Below, piece after piece: positions 1-9,624 of a DNA stretch of 64,000 nucleotides. Below the pieces are notes generated by a model. The model was not told where the DNA came from. It did no database searches and worked only from the letters and a program-made list of their open reading frames with translations. The stretch is from Marinomonas colpomeniae. GTDB lineage: Bacteria > Pseudomonadota > Gammaproteobacteria > Pseudomonadales > Marinomonadaceae. Location of the stretch: assembly GCF_014803385.1 (NCBI RefSeq), contig NZ_JACYFC010000005.1:1-64000 (forward strand). The letters are read 5' to 3'. A program made the position numbers and the translations under genes. Each line of letters begins with the position of its first letter. Within the stretch, counting starts at the first letter, position 1.

Positions 1-231
1 TTGGGAGAAAACAAACCAACATAAAGCGAATTAATATGTAGACGTTTCGTAAGACTTCAATTTTTTTGATCTCTCACCCACAAACAAAAGTCTGTAAATG
101 TAGATCTTCTGAAGTCTCCAGCGAACGTCCACACAAATTATCTGATTATCTATTTTAAAGAGCGTTACCTATTCACTTAAGCTGCTTAACTCATTAAAGA
201 GTGAAGCACTGTCCGTGTCAGCGAGGTGCGT
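1..231 (-). other. 5' leader of an rRNA operon (16S gene lies beyond position 1)
   Basis: No protein gene is present here. Read on the minus strand, the stretch from about 164 down to 118 carries the hallmark of gammaproteobacterial 16S leaders: a boxA-like GCTCTTTAAA, then AATCAGATAATTTGTGTGG, which closely parallels the E. coli rrn leader. A strong promoter with a GC-rich discriminator sits at 232-259. I infer that transcription runs leftwards into a 16S rRNA gene starting shortly beyond the window edge. The 16S sequence itself is not in view. Confidence 0.8.
154..163 (-). promoter_or_regulatory. boxA antitermination element of the rrn leader
   Basis: The minus strand reads GCTCTTTAAA, matching the boxA core TGCTCTTTA of rRNA leaders, where NusB/S10 bind to assemble the antitermination complex. 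It lies about 70 bases downstream of the promoter at 232-259, at the expected place before the 16S gene. Confidence 0.75.
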
Positions 232-259
232 ATATTAAAGATCTATAGATTTAGTGCAA
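232..259 (-). promoter_or_regulatory. rRNA operon promoter (sigma70, UP element, stringent discriminator)
   Basis: On the minus strand a -35 TTGCAC (259-254) and a -10 TAATAT (237-232) are separated by 16 bases. The bases just after the -10 are GC-rich (ACGCACCTCGC), as in promoters under stringent control. Upstream of the -35 the DNA is almost pure A/T (about 260-297), fitting an UP element; this stretch overlaps the 3' end of msrQ. The start site is inferred near 225. Confidence 0.75.
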
Positions 260-264
260 GTGTT

Positions 265-879
265 TTATGAAGTTTTATTTAAATATTTTTGATAGATAGG
301 ATTTTGACGAATACGAAGCCAGAGCAAAGGCACAATAAATGCCGTTATCCAGGCGGCATAGGTAATATCACTTTTCACTTGCCACCAAAGATGGGCAACG
401 ACACAAACACCTACAATATAGACAGCCTTATGCATCTTCTTCCAATTCCTTCCCATTCGGCGCATCATTTTTTTCGTACTGGTCACTGCAAGCATAGTCA
501 AAAGAACAACCGCTAAAGCTCCTGCATATATATAAGGCTTATCAATTAAATCAGAAACAATCCAAGACAAACTCAGGCCTGCAAACAACACCAAATACAC
601 TAAGAGATGAAACAATGCATAAAAGAAAGCTGCCAAACCAATAAAACGTCGATAACGAGACAGTACTTTAAAAGAAGTATATTTAACGAAAGGACTTATA
701 GATAATACGGCGATAATAAAAACACTCGCCCAAACACCACTGATATTCATTAATGCCTTTCCAGGATCTGGAAAGTATCGCCCCATGAAGAGCGATGCAA
801 TCATCCAAAGAAAAGGCCCCATAAACAAAAGCATGACATAAGGTTTCTCTTTTCTATCCCAATATGTGGATGAGGACAT
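265..879 (-). CDS. msrQ: MsrQ, haem-binding membrane subunit of periplasmic methionine sulfoxide reductase
   Basis: This 204-residue integral membrane protein has about six hydrophobic segments, matching the YedZ/MsrQ ferric-reductase-like family. It passes electrons from the quinone pool through b-type haem to MsrP, which repairs oxidised methionines in periplasmic proteins. Likely haem-ligand histidines lie in the segments around FYALFHLLVYL and AVYIVGVCVVAHLWW. It follows msrP by 1 base on the same strand, so the two form one operon. Its last codons overlap the A/T-rich upstream part of the leftward rRNA promoter. Length is normal for the family. Confidence 0.95.
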   Translation of the reverse strand: MSSSTYWDRKEKPYVMLLFMGPFLWMIASLFMGRYFPDPGKALMNISGVWASVFIIAVLSISPFVKYTSFKVLSRYRRFIGLAAFFYALFHLLVYLVLFAGLSLSWIVSDLIDKPYIYAGALAVVLLTMLAVTSTKKMMRRMGRNWKKMHKAVYIVGVCVVAHLWWQVKSDITYAAWITAFIVPLLWLRIRQNPIYQKYLNKTS

Positions 880-880
880 C

Positions 881-1873
881 TTAATAAAACCTTTTCAAAT
901 CCATACCTGAATATAAAGAACCAACTTCATCTTCATAGCCGTTAAACATTTTCGTTTCAACTACGTTTGGAAATAGAACCCCACCTGGTAAGCGTCGCTC
1001 TTGTTTTTGAGTCCAGCGAGGATGGTCTACATTAGGATTAACATTTGCGTAAAAACCATATTCACTAGGTGCCAACGTACCCCAAGTGGTTTCGGGCATG
1101 GTTTCAACAAAGCGTATTTTTACAATCGACTTTATACTTTTAAAACCGTATTTCCACGGTAAAACCAACCTGACAGGTGCGCCATTTTGATTAGGAAGAA
1201 CACTTCCATACATGCCGACAGCAAGTAATGCCAATGGATTCATCGCCTCATCGATACGCAAACCTTCTCGATAAGGCCAATCTAAACCACCACCTTTTTG
1301 ACCAGGCATTTGCTGAGGATCATACAAGGTTTCAAAGTAAACATACTTTGCTTTTGATGTTGGTTTAAATCTTTTAAGAACATCACCCAAAGACACACCA
1401 ACCCAAGGAATAACCATTGACCACGCTTCAACACAACGCAGACGATAAATACGTTCCTCTAACATTGATGCTTTGATAATGTCATCAAGATCAAATATAC
1501 CTGTATTATCAGCTTCACCTTCTACAGTAATAGCCCAAGGGGTGGTTTTAAACTCTGAAGACTTATCTTTAGGATCATTCTTCCCATAACCAAATTCATA
1601 GAAATTATTGTAAGATGTAGCAACATCAAAAGGCGCTACTTTTTCATCTAATCCATAAGGTGTTTCTATGATATTTTGAAAGGAAGAGGCAAGTGATGGA
1701 GGTGGAGTAAGAGAATTACCTTCTTGCAACGCCGCCGCAACATTACCAATACCACCAACCCCTAATGCGATACCGCCAGTTGCTTTCATAAATTGGCGAC
1801 GATTTAGATAAACAGACTCATCAGTCACTTCCGATTCTAAACAATCTGATACTTTCTTAGTACGAATAAGCAT
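881..1873 (-). CDS. msrP: MsrP, molybdopterin catalytic subunit of periplasmic methionine sulfoxide reductase
   Basis: This is a 330-residue YedY/MsrP-family enzyme that reduces protein methionine sulfoxide in the periplasm. A twin-arginine motif NRRQFMK (Arg25-Arg26) followed by a hydrophobic stretch marks Tat export of the folded, cofactor-loaded protein. Cys147 in RLRCVEAW is the predicted molybdenum ligand. It is the first gene of the msrPQ operon and receives electrons from MsrQ. The moaA-moaB-moeA genes at 18815-21561 would contribute to its cofactor. Confidence 0.95.
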   Translation of the reverse strand: MLIRTKKVSDCLESEVTDESVYLNRRQFMKATGGIALGVGGIGNVAAALQEGNSLTPPPSLASSFQNIIETPYGLDEKVAPFDVATSYNNFYEFGYGKNDPKDKSSEFKTTPWAITVEGEADNTGIFDLDDIIKASMLEERIYRLRCVEAWSMVIPWVGVSLGDVLKRFKPTSKAKYVYFETLYDPQQMPGQKGGGLDWPYREGLRIDEAMNPLALLAVGMYGSVLPNQNGAPVRLVLPWKYGFKSIKSIVKIRFVETMPETTWGTLAPSEYGFYANVNPNVDHPRWTQKQERRLPGGVLFPNVVETKMFNGYEDEVGSLYSGMDLKRFY

Positions 1874-1952
1874 AGCACTACCCTCTTCTAGTTAATGAAA
1901 TAGACAAAGGTTTGCCTCGCTAGTTCAATATAAAAGCATCTTATCTTTACAC

Positions 1953-1990
1953 AAAAAAATAGGAAAATTGCCAGGCAATTTTCCTATTCT
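1953..1990 (-). terminator. Rho-independent terminator after hemL
   Basis: A perfect 15-base inverted repeat (arms 1958-1972 and 1974-1988) is followed, on the minus strand, by seven T. It sits about 90 bases past the hemL stop and upstream of msrP, separating the two leftward transcription units. Confidence 0.8.
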
Positions 1991-2077
1991 ATTTTAGCGC
2001 CTGCATTCGGCACTGTCATTCAGCTCTTAAATTCAAAAAGCAGACACTCACACCCATCACTTTGTTGATTCAATCAC

Positions 2078-3361
2078 CTACACCATTTTGGTGAAAGAAC
2101 GCTTGGCAGCTTCTATTGTATAATCAATGTCTTCATCGGTATGGGCTTGTGAAATAAATCCAGCCTCAAAAGCGGCAGGCGCAAGATAAACACCCTCTTC
2201 TAGCATGTGATGAAAAAATGCTTTAAATCGCTCTAAATTACACAACTGCACTTCTGCAAAACTGCTTACAACCTCAGCATCAGAAAAAAAGAAGCCGAAC
2301 ATACCACCAACACTAACAACGCAAAGCGGCACACCACAGTCTTCTGCTGCCTGCTTCAAACCAGCAACAAGACGAGCTGATTTCGCACCCAATACTTTAT
2401 GGAAGTCTGGCTCGCTAATCTTATTCAGCACAGCTAAACCGGCCACCATAGCAACAGGATTACCCGATAGAGTGCCAGCTTGATAAACAGGCCCAAGCGG
2501 TGAAATACATTCCATAATTTCGCGCTTGCCACCAAATGCGCCAACTGGCATTCCGGCACCAATAACTTTACCAAGTGTTGTCAGATCCGGAACAATACCA
2601 AAATGCTCCTGAGCACCACCAAGTGCAACACGGAATCCTGTCATTACTTCGTCAAAAATCAAAACCGCACCAGACTCATCACACACATCACGAAGTGCTT
2701 GAAGAAATCCATCCACAGGCAGAATACAATTCATATTGCCAGCAACCGGCTCAACAATAATACAAGCCACTTGATCACCAATCTCAGCGAAACAACGTTT
2801 CACCTCTTCAATATCATTATATTGCAATGTAATTGTGTGCTTCGCCAAATCAGCAGGGACACCAGGAGAGTTCGGTACACCCAAGGTTAGAGCACCAGAT
2901 CCCGCTTTAACCAATAAAGAGTCAGAGTGACCATGATAACACCCCTCAAACTTGACGATTTTATCGCGTCCGGTATAACCACGAGCAAGGCGAATCGCGC
3001 TCATAGTCGCTTCGGTACCCGAGTTCACCATGCGAACCATGTCCATAGAAGGCACAAGTTCACAGACTTTTTCAGCCATGGTAATTTCAACTTCCGTTGG
3101 CGCACCAAAGCTCAAGCCGAAATCAAGTTGCTGCCTCACTGCATCCAAAACATCAGGATGAGAATGACCTAGAATCATTGGCCCCCACGATCCGACATAA
3201 TCGATATAACGATTTTTATCTTCATCATAAATATAAGCACCCTCTCCTTTTTGGAAAAAAACAGGCGTGCCACCTACACCATTAAAAGCTCGTACTGGGG
3301 AGTTTACTCCACCAGGAATACGGTGTTGTGCTCGTGCATATAAATCTTCTGATCGACTCAT
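2078..3361 (-). CDS. hemL: Glutamate-1-semialdehyde 2,1-aminomutase
   Basis: This 427-residue PLP enzyme of the class-III aminotransferase fold converts glutamate-1-semialdehyde to 5-aminolevulinate, the committed precursor of haem in the C5 pathway. The N-terminus ([18 protein letters not shown]) and the PLP-lysine region ([19 protein letters not shown]) are diagnostic. Full length. It stands alone on the minus strand with its own terminator at 1953-1990; the ClC gene upstream is on the same strand, about 70 bases away. Confidence 0.97.
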   Translation of the reverse strand: MSRSEDLYARAQHRIPGGVNSPVRAFNGVGGTPVFFQKGEGAYIYDEDKNRYIDYVGSWGPMILGHSHPDVLDAVRQQLDFGLSFGAPTEVEITMAEKVCELVPSMDMVRMVNSGTEATMSAIRLARGYTGRDKIVKFEGCYHGHSDSLLVKAGSGALTLGVPNSPGVPADLAKHTITLQYNDIEEVKRCFAEIGDQVACIIVEPVAGNMNCILPVDGFLQALRDVCDESGAVLIFDEVMTGFRVALGGAQEHFGIVPDLTTLGKVIGAGMPVGAFGGKREIMECISPLGPVYQAGTLSGNPVAMVAGLAVLNKISEPDFHKVLGAKSARLVAGLKQAAEDCGVPLCVVSVGGMFGFFFSDAEVVSSFAEVQLCNLERFKAFFHHMLEEGVYLAPAAFEAGFISQAHTDEDIDYTIEAAKRSFTKMV

Positions 3362-3433
3362 TTTTCTAAAATCCTATAACAAATAAATGTAGTGTACTTA
3401 AAACAACAACTTCAAATTAGTGAACAAAGCAGC

Positions 3434-5104
3434 TCAACTATCTTCTAATAAAAACTGATCTAAACGCTGTCGAGAAACAAGGCAAAAACAATCATCCGGC
3501 AACGACACCAAAACCTCCGGCAATCCAGTAGTCTGGAACCAACTCAAAACAGCTTCTAATGAATCAGGTTCATCTATTAATTGAATAGGAGTGGATTCGA
3601 GCGCTGTCGTTAAATCCATCAATACTCTTTCGCCCTCAATAACAAGCCAAGGTTGAGGCCCAAACTCTAGCGTCTGCAAGGTATCTAGCAGTGCACTACG
3701 ACGAACTAAATACCATTTTTCTACGTGTTTAAATACTGCGTAGTCTACCACACTTAAGGCTAAACCCTTTACTTGCTCAAGAGGTAATTGAGCAGAAAGC
3801 AACAACACATCTTCTGCAACAGGCTTCACTGTATGTTGTCGAAGATAACGCTGAAAAGGGTTTATCGAAGACACCATTCCGATATAACTGAGCCTTTCAG
3901 CAAACACAGATTCTTGATGGAAAAAGACTCTTGTGAGTAAACAGGCCAAAACAATAACAAACAAAGCAGGAACTATCGCCTCAGAAGAATGAGTCATTTC
4001 GACAATCGCCACCAATGCCGTTAAAGGTGCTTGAAAACTGGCAGCCATCATTGCAGCCATACCAAGCAAAGCAAATAAAGCCACATTGATAAATTCACTT
4101 TCAAATATTTGCGCTACTTGAGCACCAGCCAAACCTCCAATGATAAAAGTAGGGCCGATCATCCCACCCGGAACGCCTAAGCCAACAGTCAAAGAGGTTA
4201 ATAGTGTTTTTACAATCACCAATAAAAATAAAGAATAAACAACAAACTCGCCAGACAGCACATCCGTCAGAGGGCCATAACCACTACCAAGTGTTTGGGG
4301 CAAATAAATTGCGGCCAAAGCCGTTACTACAGCAATAACGGAAAACCGAATCCAAACGGACACATCACTGAAACGCCACAATAGTTTTTGTGTATGCAAA
4401 AAAAGCGCAGACAAAAGTACAATAAAAACAACTAGGGCAAAGCAGGCAAGAAACAGATCTAATGAAAGCACCACAGACGAAATGCTGTCGATACTAAAAA
4501 TATGCAAAGGACCTATAAGATAATGACTAACGAGAGTCGCAATCACCGAAGATAACAGAACAGGCAAGACATAACGTTGGCGATATTCAAGAAAAATCAC
4601 CTCAAAGGCAAACAAAACGCCTGCCAACGGAGTTTGGAAAATAGCAGAGATAGAACCAGCAACACCGCAAGCCAACAATACCTCAACACCGTATTGAGGT
4701 AGTTTGGCTTTTCTCGCCAAATAACCACCAAGCGTTGCGCCCAAATGAACCGCCGGTCCCTCTTTACCAATCGAAAGTCCGCCAATTAAACCAATCGCCG
4801 CCGTAAAAAATTGCACAACTGCATTCCAAATAGGCAAGTTACCATTATAGTAATTCAGCCTTTCAACCACATAAGGCACACCGACTTTATGAAGACGCTC
4901 TGGTAAACCAGTAAAAATCAACGCTAAAAAAAGACAAGCGGAAAACGATAAACCCACACGCCATTCAACAGGCAATGTTTCAAAGGCATCTACATCTACA
5001 CCAATAAAATATCGTGCAGGCAAATAAATAACGGCATAAAACAACACCATGATAAGACCGCAAAACAGCCCACATAACGCACCCAAAACCGCTAACAGGG
5101 ACAA
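3434..5104 (-). CDS. ClC-family chloride channel or Cl-/H+ antiporter with CBS-like tail
   Basis: About 556 residues. The first 390 or so are a multi-pass ClC membrane domain. Family signatures include GKEGPAVHLGA (with the gating glutamate) and GLGVPGGMIGPTF. The C-terminal 150 or so residues look like a divergent pair of CBS-type cytoplasmic repeats. It should move chloride, with or without proton coupling, across the inner membrane; whether it is channel or antiporter cannot be settled here. The start is uncertain. The first usable codon in frame is TTG at 5104 with a poor ribosome site, but the frame stays open a further 50 bases or so upstream (reading ...WSRKARSYNDLS...), so the real protein may be longer and begin at a rarer codon. 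Confidence 0.9.
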   Translation of the reverse strand: MSLLAVLGALCGLFCGLIMVLFYAVIYLPARYFIGVDVDAFETLPVEWRVGLSFSACLFLALIFTGLPERLHKVGVPYVVERLNYYNGNLPIWNAVVQFFTAAIGLIGGLSIGKEGPAVHLGATLGGYLARKAKLPQYGVEVLLACGVAGSISAIFQTPLAGVLFAFEVIFLEYRQRYVLPVLLSSVIATLVSHYLIGPLHIFSIDSISSVVLSLDLFLACFALVVFIVLLSALFLHTQKLLWRFSDVSVWIRFSVIAVVTALAAIYLPQTLGSGYGPLTDVLSGEFVVYSLFLLVIVKTLLTSLTVGLGVPGGMIGPTFIIGGLAGAQVAQIFESEFINVALFALLGMAAMMAASFQAPLTALVAIVEMTHSSEAIVPALFVIVLACLLTRVFFHQESVFAERLSYIGMVSSINPFQRYLRQHTVKPVAEDVLLLSAQLPLEQVKGLALSVVDYAVFKHVEKWYLVRRSALLDTLQTLEFGPQPWLVIEGERVLMDLTTALESTPIQLIDEPDSLEAVLSWFQTTGLPEVLVSLPDDCFCLVSRQRLDQFLLEDS

Positions 5105-5266
5105 ATCATTATAAGACCTTGCTTTACGAGACCATTTTTCCTTTAAATTTAACCCTTTCAGACCCTTACCTCACTTTCAACGCGAGCAAATTTCGTGCAC
5201 TATTCAATCAGTTATAAGACAAATTCGCAATTGCCTTTCTTTAGGCATAAATAATAGGAAAAGACA

Positions 5267-6298
5267 GTGTATAAAATAGGTATCGTTGGCGGCACGGGTT
5301 ACACCGGAGCTGAGCTATTAAGACTTCTCGCAAACCACCCACAAGCAGAAGTAACAACCATCACTTCTCGAAGTGAAGAAGGTAAATTGATCTCCGATAT
5401 CTATCCAAGCCTACGCGGTCATTATGACCTGCGTTTTACAAATCCTAGTGTAGACGAATTAGCAAAATGCGATTTAGTGTTTTTTGCCACACCTCATGGC
5501 GTTGCAATGGATCAAGTTCCTGAGCTCATTGACCGTGGTGTAAAAGTCGTTGACCTAGGCGCAGACTTCCGTATTAAAGATACGGTTGAATGGTCTAAAT
5601 GGTACGGAATGGAACATCGCACACCAGATTACGTAGCAAAAGCCGTTTATGGTTTACCTGAAATAAATCGCGCAGCCATCAAAGACGCTCAACTTGTTGC
5701 TAATCCAGGCTGCTACCCTACAGCAACACAACTAGGCTTAATCCCTTTACTAGAAGCTGGAATCATTGACACTGCACACCTTATAGTTGATGCGAAATCA
5801 GGTGTAAGTGGCGCAGGACGAGGTGCCAACGTTGGTTCATTATTATGCGAAGCAAGTGAAAGTTTTAAAGCTTACGGCGTAAATGGACATCGCCATTTGC
5901 CAGAAATCAAACAAGGTTTACAAGCAGTAAGCGATTCTCCCGTTGGCTTAACGTTTGTACCTCATTTAGTCCCTATGATCCGTGGTATACATTCCACTAT
6001 GTACGCGACATTGACGGATACGTCGGTTGATCTTCAGGCGTTATTTGAAGAGCGCTACAAAGATGAGTTTTTTGTTGATGTGATGCCAGCCGGTAGTCTG
6101 CCAGAAACTCGCAGCACGAAAGGTGCGAACTTCTGTCGTATCGCTGTTTACCGCCCACAAGGTGGTGACAAAGTCGTTATCCTTTCTGTGATCGATAACC
6201 TAGTAAAAGGTGCGGCAGGACAAGCCATCCAAAACATGAACATTGTTTTAGATCTTCCTGAAAACATGGGATTAACGGCTTTAGGTATGATGCCTTAA
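5267..6298 (+). CDS. argC: N-acetyl-gamma-glutamyl-phosphate reductase
   Basis: This 343-residue NADPH-dependent enzyme makes N-acetylglutamate semialdehyde in arginine synthesis. The N-terminal Rossmann motif ([12 protein letters not shown], residues 5-16) and the catalytic cysteine in NPGCYPTA (Cys149) are intact, as is the GHRHLPEI region. The start is GTG at 5267 with AGGA about six bases upstream. It is monocistronic: divergent from the ClC gene and closed by a terminator at 6332-6373. Confidence 0.97.
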   Translation: MYKIGIVGGTGYTGAELLRLLANHPQAEVTTITSRSEEGKLISDIYPSLRGHYDLRFTNPSVDELAKCDLVFFATPHGVAMDQVPELIDRGVKVVDLGADFRIKDTVEWSKWYGMEHRTPDYVAKAVYGLPEINRAAIKDAQLVANPGCYPTATQLGLIPLLEAGIIDTAHLIVDAKSGVSGAGRGANVGSLLCEASESFKAYGVNGHRHLPEIKQGLQAVSDSPVGLTFVPHLVPMIRGIHSTMYATLTDTSVDLQALFEERYKDEFFVDVMPAGSLPETRSTKGANFCRIAVYRPQGGDKVVILSVIDNLVKGAAGQAIQNMNIVLDLPENMGLTALGMMP

Positions 6299-6331
6299 CG
6301 CTTAATTTAACAGCACAAGATTCTCACATAA

Positions 6332-6373
6332 AAAACGGGCCTCTTAATGTCAATTTAAGAGGCCCATTTTTTT
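6332..6373. terminator. Intrinsic terminator between argC and the Lrp-type gene
   Basis: Inverted repeat GGGCCTCTTAA (6337-6347) / TTTAAGAGGCCC (6354-6365) followed by a run of T on the plus strand and preceded by A on the left. It can therefore work for both convergent genes, argC and the regulator at 6413. Confidence 0.85.
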
Positions 6374-6412
6374 TATGTTCATTCAATCATTAACCACTTT
6401 ACGTTCAATTCA

Positions 6413-6841
6413 TTACCATCTGTCCAATCGATTCGCCAAACACATATGCGTCACGACCTTATCTAGATTTGGCCAGCTGTCCATTTCACTTCGAATCACA
6501 TTCAAACGAGTCATCGAGTTTGCTTGAATCAGAAGCAATAAATCCAAATCACCACTAATAGAATGCGCCAACTTCACTTCAGGAATCGCATCAATAAGCG
6601 GCTGCACAAGATCACAAGACAAAGGTCTAAAAGTGAGCGCCAAATACGCTGTCACACCTTCTTCCTTTGAAACCGAAGTGTGTGCGTGATAGCCAGTGAT
6701 AGTGCGATTATCTTCCATACGCTTAATACGCTCAGTCACCGCCGAGCGAGATAAATTCACTTGGCGGCTAATATCTGAAACAGAAAGTCGCGCATCATCC
6801 ACAAGTAAGGCTAATATTTTTTGATCGTAATGATCTGCCAC
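6413..6841 (-). CDS. Lrp/AsnC-family transcriptional regulator
   Basis: About 142 residues. The N-terminal helix-turn-helix (DQKILALLVDDARLSVSDIS..) and C-terminal RAM ligand-binding domain are typical of Lrp/AsnC proteins, which bind amino acids and usually control their own gene and a neighbouring transporter. I choose GTG at 6841, which has AGAGAGG six bases upstream and puts the first helix at the family position. A longer form from TTG at 6883 is possible but would begin inside the palindromic operator. The gene is divergent from an amino-acid permease (7050), the classical arrangement of regulator and target. The ligand is unknown; methionine or branched-chain amino acids are plausible from the neighbour. 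Confidence 0.9.
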   Translation of the reverse strand: MADHYDQKILALLVDDARLSVSDISRQVNLSRSAVTERIKRMEDNRTITGYHAHTSVSKEEGVTAYLALTFRPLSCDLVQPLIDAIPEVKLAHSISGDLDLLLLIQANSMTRLNVIRSEMDSWPNLDKVVTHMCLANRLDRW

Positions 6842-6880
6842 CCGATTCCTCTCTTTATTGTATTTATCATATGTGTCATT

Positions 6881-6907
6881 CAAATTGACGGAAATTCCGA
6901 CAATTTG
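6881..6907. promoter_or_regulatory. Palindromic operator in the regulator/permease divergent region
   Basis: A 27-base palindrome in which 12 of 13 base pairs match around a central A. Each half carries CAAATTG and CGGAA. It lies 40 bases upstream of the preferred start of the Lrp-type gene and about 145 bases from the permease start. I infer it is the autoregulatory binding site of the Lrp/AsnC protein; this is not proven by sequence alone. Confidence 0.6.
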
Positions 6908-7049
6908 CGTGCGAATAGAGACAGCTTGTATAGCGCTTTATATAAGCCGCTATTTTATCCTTAGCCACAATAAAAAACAGCTGTTGAATTCAATTATTGA
7001 ACGCCACCGCTTTATTCCACTATTAGCACAATGACACAAAGGCAACCCC

Positions 7050-8327
7050 ATGTCTCAATATCAAAGAACCCTCGGCCCGATACAAGGTATCGCCATGACA
7101 GTCACCACTTTCATTGGTACTGGCCTAATGATTTTACCCGCCATGTCCGTCGCAGAAGCCGGTTCATTTGCATTTTACGCTTGGCTAATCACCGCTGCCA
7201 TGGTCATTCCGATTGCTTTCATCTTTGCACTACTCGGTTCAAAGTACCCCTCTGCTGGCGGCGCCTCCCATTATATTGGCCGTGCCTTTGGAGCTCGTTA
7301 TGAAAAAGCCGTTGGCTGGTTATTTCTCAGCATCTTATTAGTCGGTCCAGCCGTTGCTATTAAAGTCGCAGCGGCCTACCTCACCATTGTGTTTAAAACA
7401 TCGGATCAATGGATTCTGGTTTTTAGCCTAATAACATTGATAGGTATGTTGGCGTTTTCCATTGTCGGAATGCAAACCTCTGCACGCTTTCAAACAGGCG
7501 TTGTGATCAGCATGATCATCACTATTTTATGGCTGTGTTTTATCGGCGACATTCAATCCAGCCTGCAAGTGATTAAGACACCAACAACACCAGATCATTG
7601 GCAACAAGCGTTTTATGCAACAGGCGTTATATTCTGGTGTTTTCTCGGCATAGAAGTGATGGCGCACATGGGCGCAGAATTTAAAAATCCAGCCCGTGAC
7701 TTCCCTATCGCCTTACTCGGAGGAATGACCCTCGTTATTTTAGCGTATCTGAGTTTGGTGCTGCTCATCGCTTGGCATCATACCTATGGCGACGAAGTTA
7801 CTAACAGCCAATCATTGGCTCTGCTCGTCAGCAAACTCATGGGAGAAACCAGCAGCCGAATTTTCGCCGTTGGCGCTTACATTATCGCCTTTGCTAACGT
7901 GGGAATTTACATCTTAGGGTTTTCCCGAATGATTCAATCCATGGCTAAGCAAGGTGCTTTACCAACCACGTTTGCAAGCCTTAATAAAAATGGTGCACCA
8001 GAAAAAGCCGTCTTACTAGTCGGGTGTATTACGCTTTTCTCAATTGTATTTTCTGAACTGTCAGGCTGGAAAATGGCGTGGTTTATTGAGATGACCAACG
8101 GAAGCTTTTTACTGATTTACACATTAACCTGCATCGCCGCCATCAAATTAGTAAATCGCATTGCTCAAGTTTTGGCCGTGGTTGCCTTGATCAGCTGTGG
8201 TTTTATGGTGTTTTTCATAGGCCAGAGCATGTTATTTGCCGTTATCATGTTTTGCTTGGCGCTTTGTTACGAATTCACCAGAGCACCAAAAACTCCCATC
8301 AAAGATTCAAAACTTCATGTACAATAG
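7050..8327 (+). CDS. APC-superfamily amino-acid transporter, YjeH-like exporter
   Basis: This 425-residue protein has about twelve hydrophobic segments and the N-terminal APC signature (GIAMTVTTFIGTGLMILPAM). The overall sequence resembles E. coli YjeH, an exporter of methionine and branched-chain amino acids, more than importers. An Lrp/AsnC regulator is divergently transcribed, which supports a role in relieving excess amino acid. Substrate is inferred, not shown. It lies 66 bases upstream of luxS on the same strand. Confidence 0.85.
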   Translation: MSQYQRTLGPIQGIAMTVTTFIGTGLMILPAMSVAEAGSFAFYAWLITAAMVIPIAFIFALLGSKYPSAGGASHYIGRAFGARYEKAVGWLFLSILLVGPAVAIKVAAAYLTIVFKTSDQWILVFSLITLIGMLAFSIVGMQTSARFQTGVVISMIITILWLCFIGDIQSSLQVIKTPTTPDHWQQAFYATGVIFWCFLGIEVMAHMGAEFKNPARDFPIALLGGMTLVILAYLSLVLLIAWHHTYGDEVTNSQSLALLVSKLMGETSSRIFAVGAYIIAFANVGIYILGFSRMIQSMAKQGALPTTFASLNKNGAPEKAVLLVGCITLFSIVFSELSGWKMAWFIEMTNGSFLLIYTLTCIAAIKLVNRIAQVLAVVALISCGFMVFFIGQSMLFAVIMFCLALCYEFTRAPKTPIKDSKLHVQ

Positions 8328-8393
8328 CCACAATTGTTATGAGTCGTTATCAAAATTCATGTTATCTAGAATGTACAAGTAGGAGAGTTTTTT

Positions 8394-8906
8394 ATGCCAT
8401 TATTAGACAGTTTTCGTGTAGACCATACACGTATGGATGCACCCGCCGTTCGCGTAGCAAAATCCATGGCGACACCAAAAGGTGACGACATCACCGTATT
8501 TGATTTACGTTTTTGCGTACCAAATGAAGAAATTCTTTCAGAGCGCGGTATTCATACGCTAGAACATTTATTCGCTGGTTTCATGCGCAACCACCTAAAC
8601 AGCGACAGTGTAGAAATTATCGATATCTCTCCAATGGGCTGTCGTACAGGTTTCTACATGAGTTTAGTTGGAACACCAACAGAAGACACAGTGGCAGCGT
8701 CATGGAAAGCAGCCATGACTGATGTGCTTGCTGTAAAAGCGAAAGAAGACATTCCAGAGCTTAACGAATACCAGTGCGGTACATACGAAATGCACTCCCT
8801 AGAAGAAGCGAAGAAAATCGCACAAATGATTCTAGACCGTGACGTAAAAGTAAACAGCAATGAAGAGCTTTACCTAAGCGAAGAATTCCTTAAGGAACAT
8901 AGCTAA
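8394..8906 (+). CDS. luxS: S-ribosylhomocysteine lyase LuxS
   Basis: This 170-residue metalloenzyme of the activated methyl cycle cleaves S-ribosylhomocysteine to homocysteine and DPD, the precursor of autoinducer-2. Metal ligands are visible as HTLEH (His54, His58) and Cys128 in YQCGTYEMH; the catalytic cysteine is Cys83 in GCRTGFY. A strong ribosome site TAGGAGAG precedes the ATG. A terminator follows at 8923-8958. No AI-2 receptor is in the window, so signalling as opposed to metabolic recycling is open. Confidence 0.98.
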   Translation: MPLLDSFRVDHTRMDAPAVRVAKSMATPKGDDITVFDLRFCVPNEEILSERGIHTLEHLFAGFMRNHLNSDSVEIIDISPMGCRTGFYMSLVGTPTEDTVAASWKAAMTDVLAVKAKEDIPELNEYQCGTYEMHSLEEAKKIAQMILDRDVKVNSNEELYLSEEFLKEHS

Positions 8907-8922
8907 GCTTTTATTGTGTATA

Positions 8923-8958
8923 AAAAAGGGTGGCTTTTTAGCCACCCTTTTTTTTGTT
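8923..8958 (+). terminator. Intrinsic terminator after luxS
   Basis: AAGGGTGGCT (8927-8936), a TTTT loop, AGCCACCCTT (8941-8950), then eight T. The left flank is A-rich, so it may also serve the convergent exporter gene. Confidence 0.9.
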
Positions 8959-8988
8959 TGTACAAATTAGAATAAATAATACATTCGG

Positions 8989-9624
8989 CTAAGCCCGAGT
9001 TGCCGTCGCCAAGAAGCCACTCGCCATAACAAATACACTGCCCATACTACGATTCAAATTACGCATGCCTTTCGGGCTACGAATCAAACGGCGAATTTGC
9101 TTACCGCTCATAGCATAAACATAAGCCGCGATAAACTCAGTAATACAAAAGGTTAACCCCATCCAGAAAAACTGCATAGAAACTGGCTGACTAAGATCCA
9201 ACATCTGAGGGAAAATCGCCGTAAACAACAACACTGCTTTGGGGTTGCCAATAGCCACTAAAAATTCCTGACGCATACGAGCAAAATTGCCTCGCTTTGC
9301 TTTCGTTCCTTCTTCACTTTCATGCTCTTCCAGAACCACCGCTGCACTGCGCCATGTTTTGATGCCAACGTAAAACAAATACGCCACACCACACCATTTC
9401 ACCACACTAAACCAAAACGCAGAAGAAACGATAATCGCCCCTAACCCTAATGCAGACACCAACATCAACAAGCTAAAGGCAAAGTTCCGACCAATCACAG
9501 CAATTAACGCCTTTCTTGCACCGACCTGAATACCATTATGCATCGCCGTAAAATTATTAGGACCCGGCCCTAAAGACAGCAACATTAAAAGCGGCGCAAT
9601 GGTTAACCAAACACTGAAAGTCAT
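8989..9624 (-). CDS. LysE/RhtB-family amino-acid exporter
   Basis: A 211-residue inner-membrane protein with about six hydrophobic segments. The N-terminal signature LLSLGPGPNNFTAMHNG (GPGPN) is typical of the LysE/RhtB family, which exports lysine, homoserine, threonine or related compounds. It is convergent with luxS and stands alone. A small hairpin, GTGGC/GCCAC at 9657-9672, lies in its upstream region. Substrate cannot be assigned. Confidence 0.9.
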   Translation of the reverse strand: MTFSVWLTIAPLLMLLSLGPGPNNFTAMHNGIQVGARKALIAVIGRNFAFSLLMLVSALGLGAIIVSSAFWFSVVKWCGVAYLFYVGIKTWRSAAVVLEEHESEEGTKAKRGNFARMRQEFLVAIGNPKAVLLFTAIFPQMLDLSQPVSMQFFWMGLTFCITEFIAAYVYAMSGKQIRRLIRSPKGMRNLNRSMGSVFVMASGFLATATRA

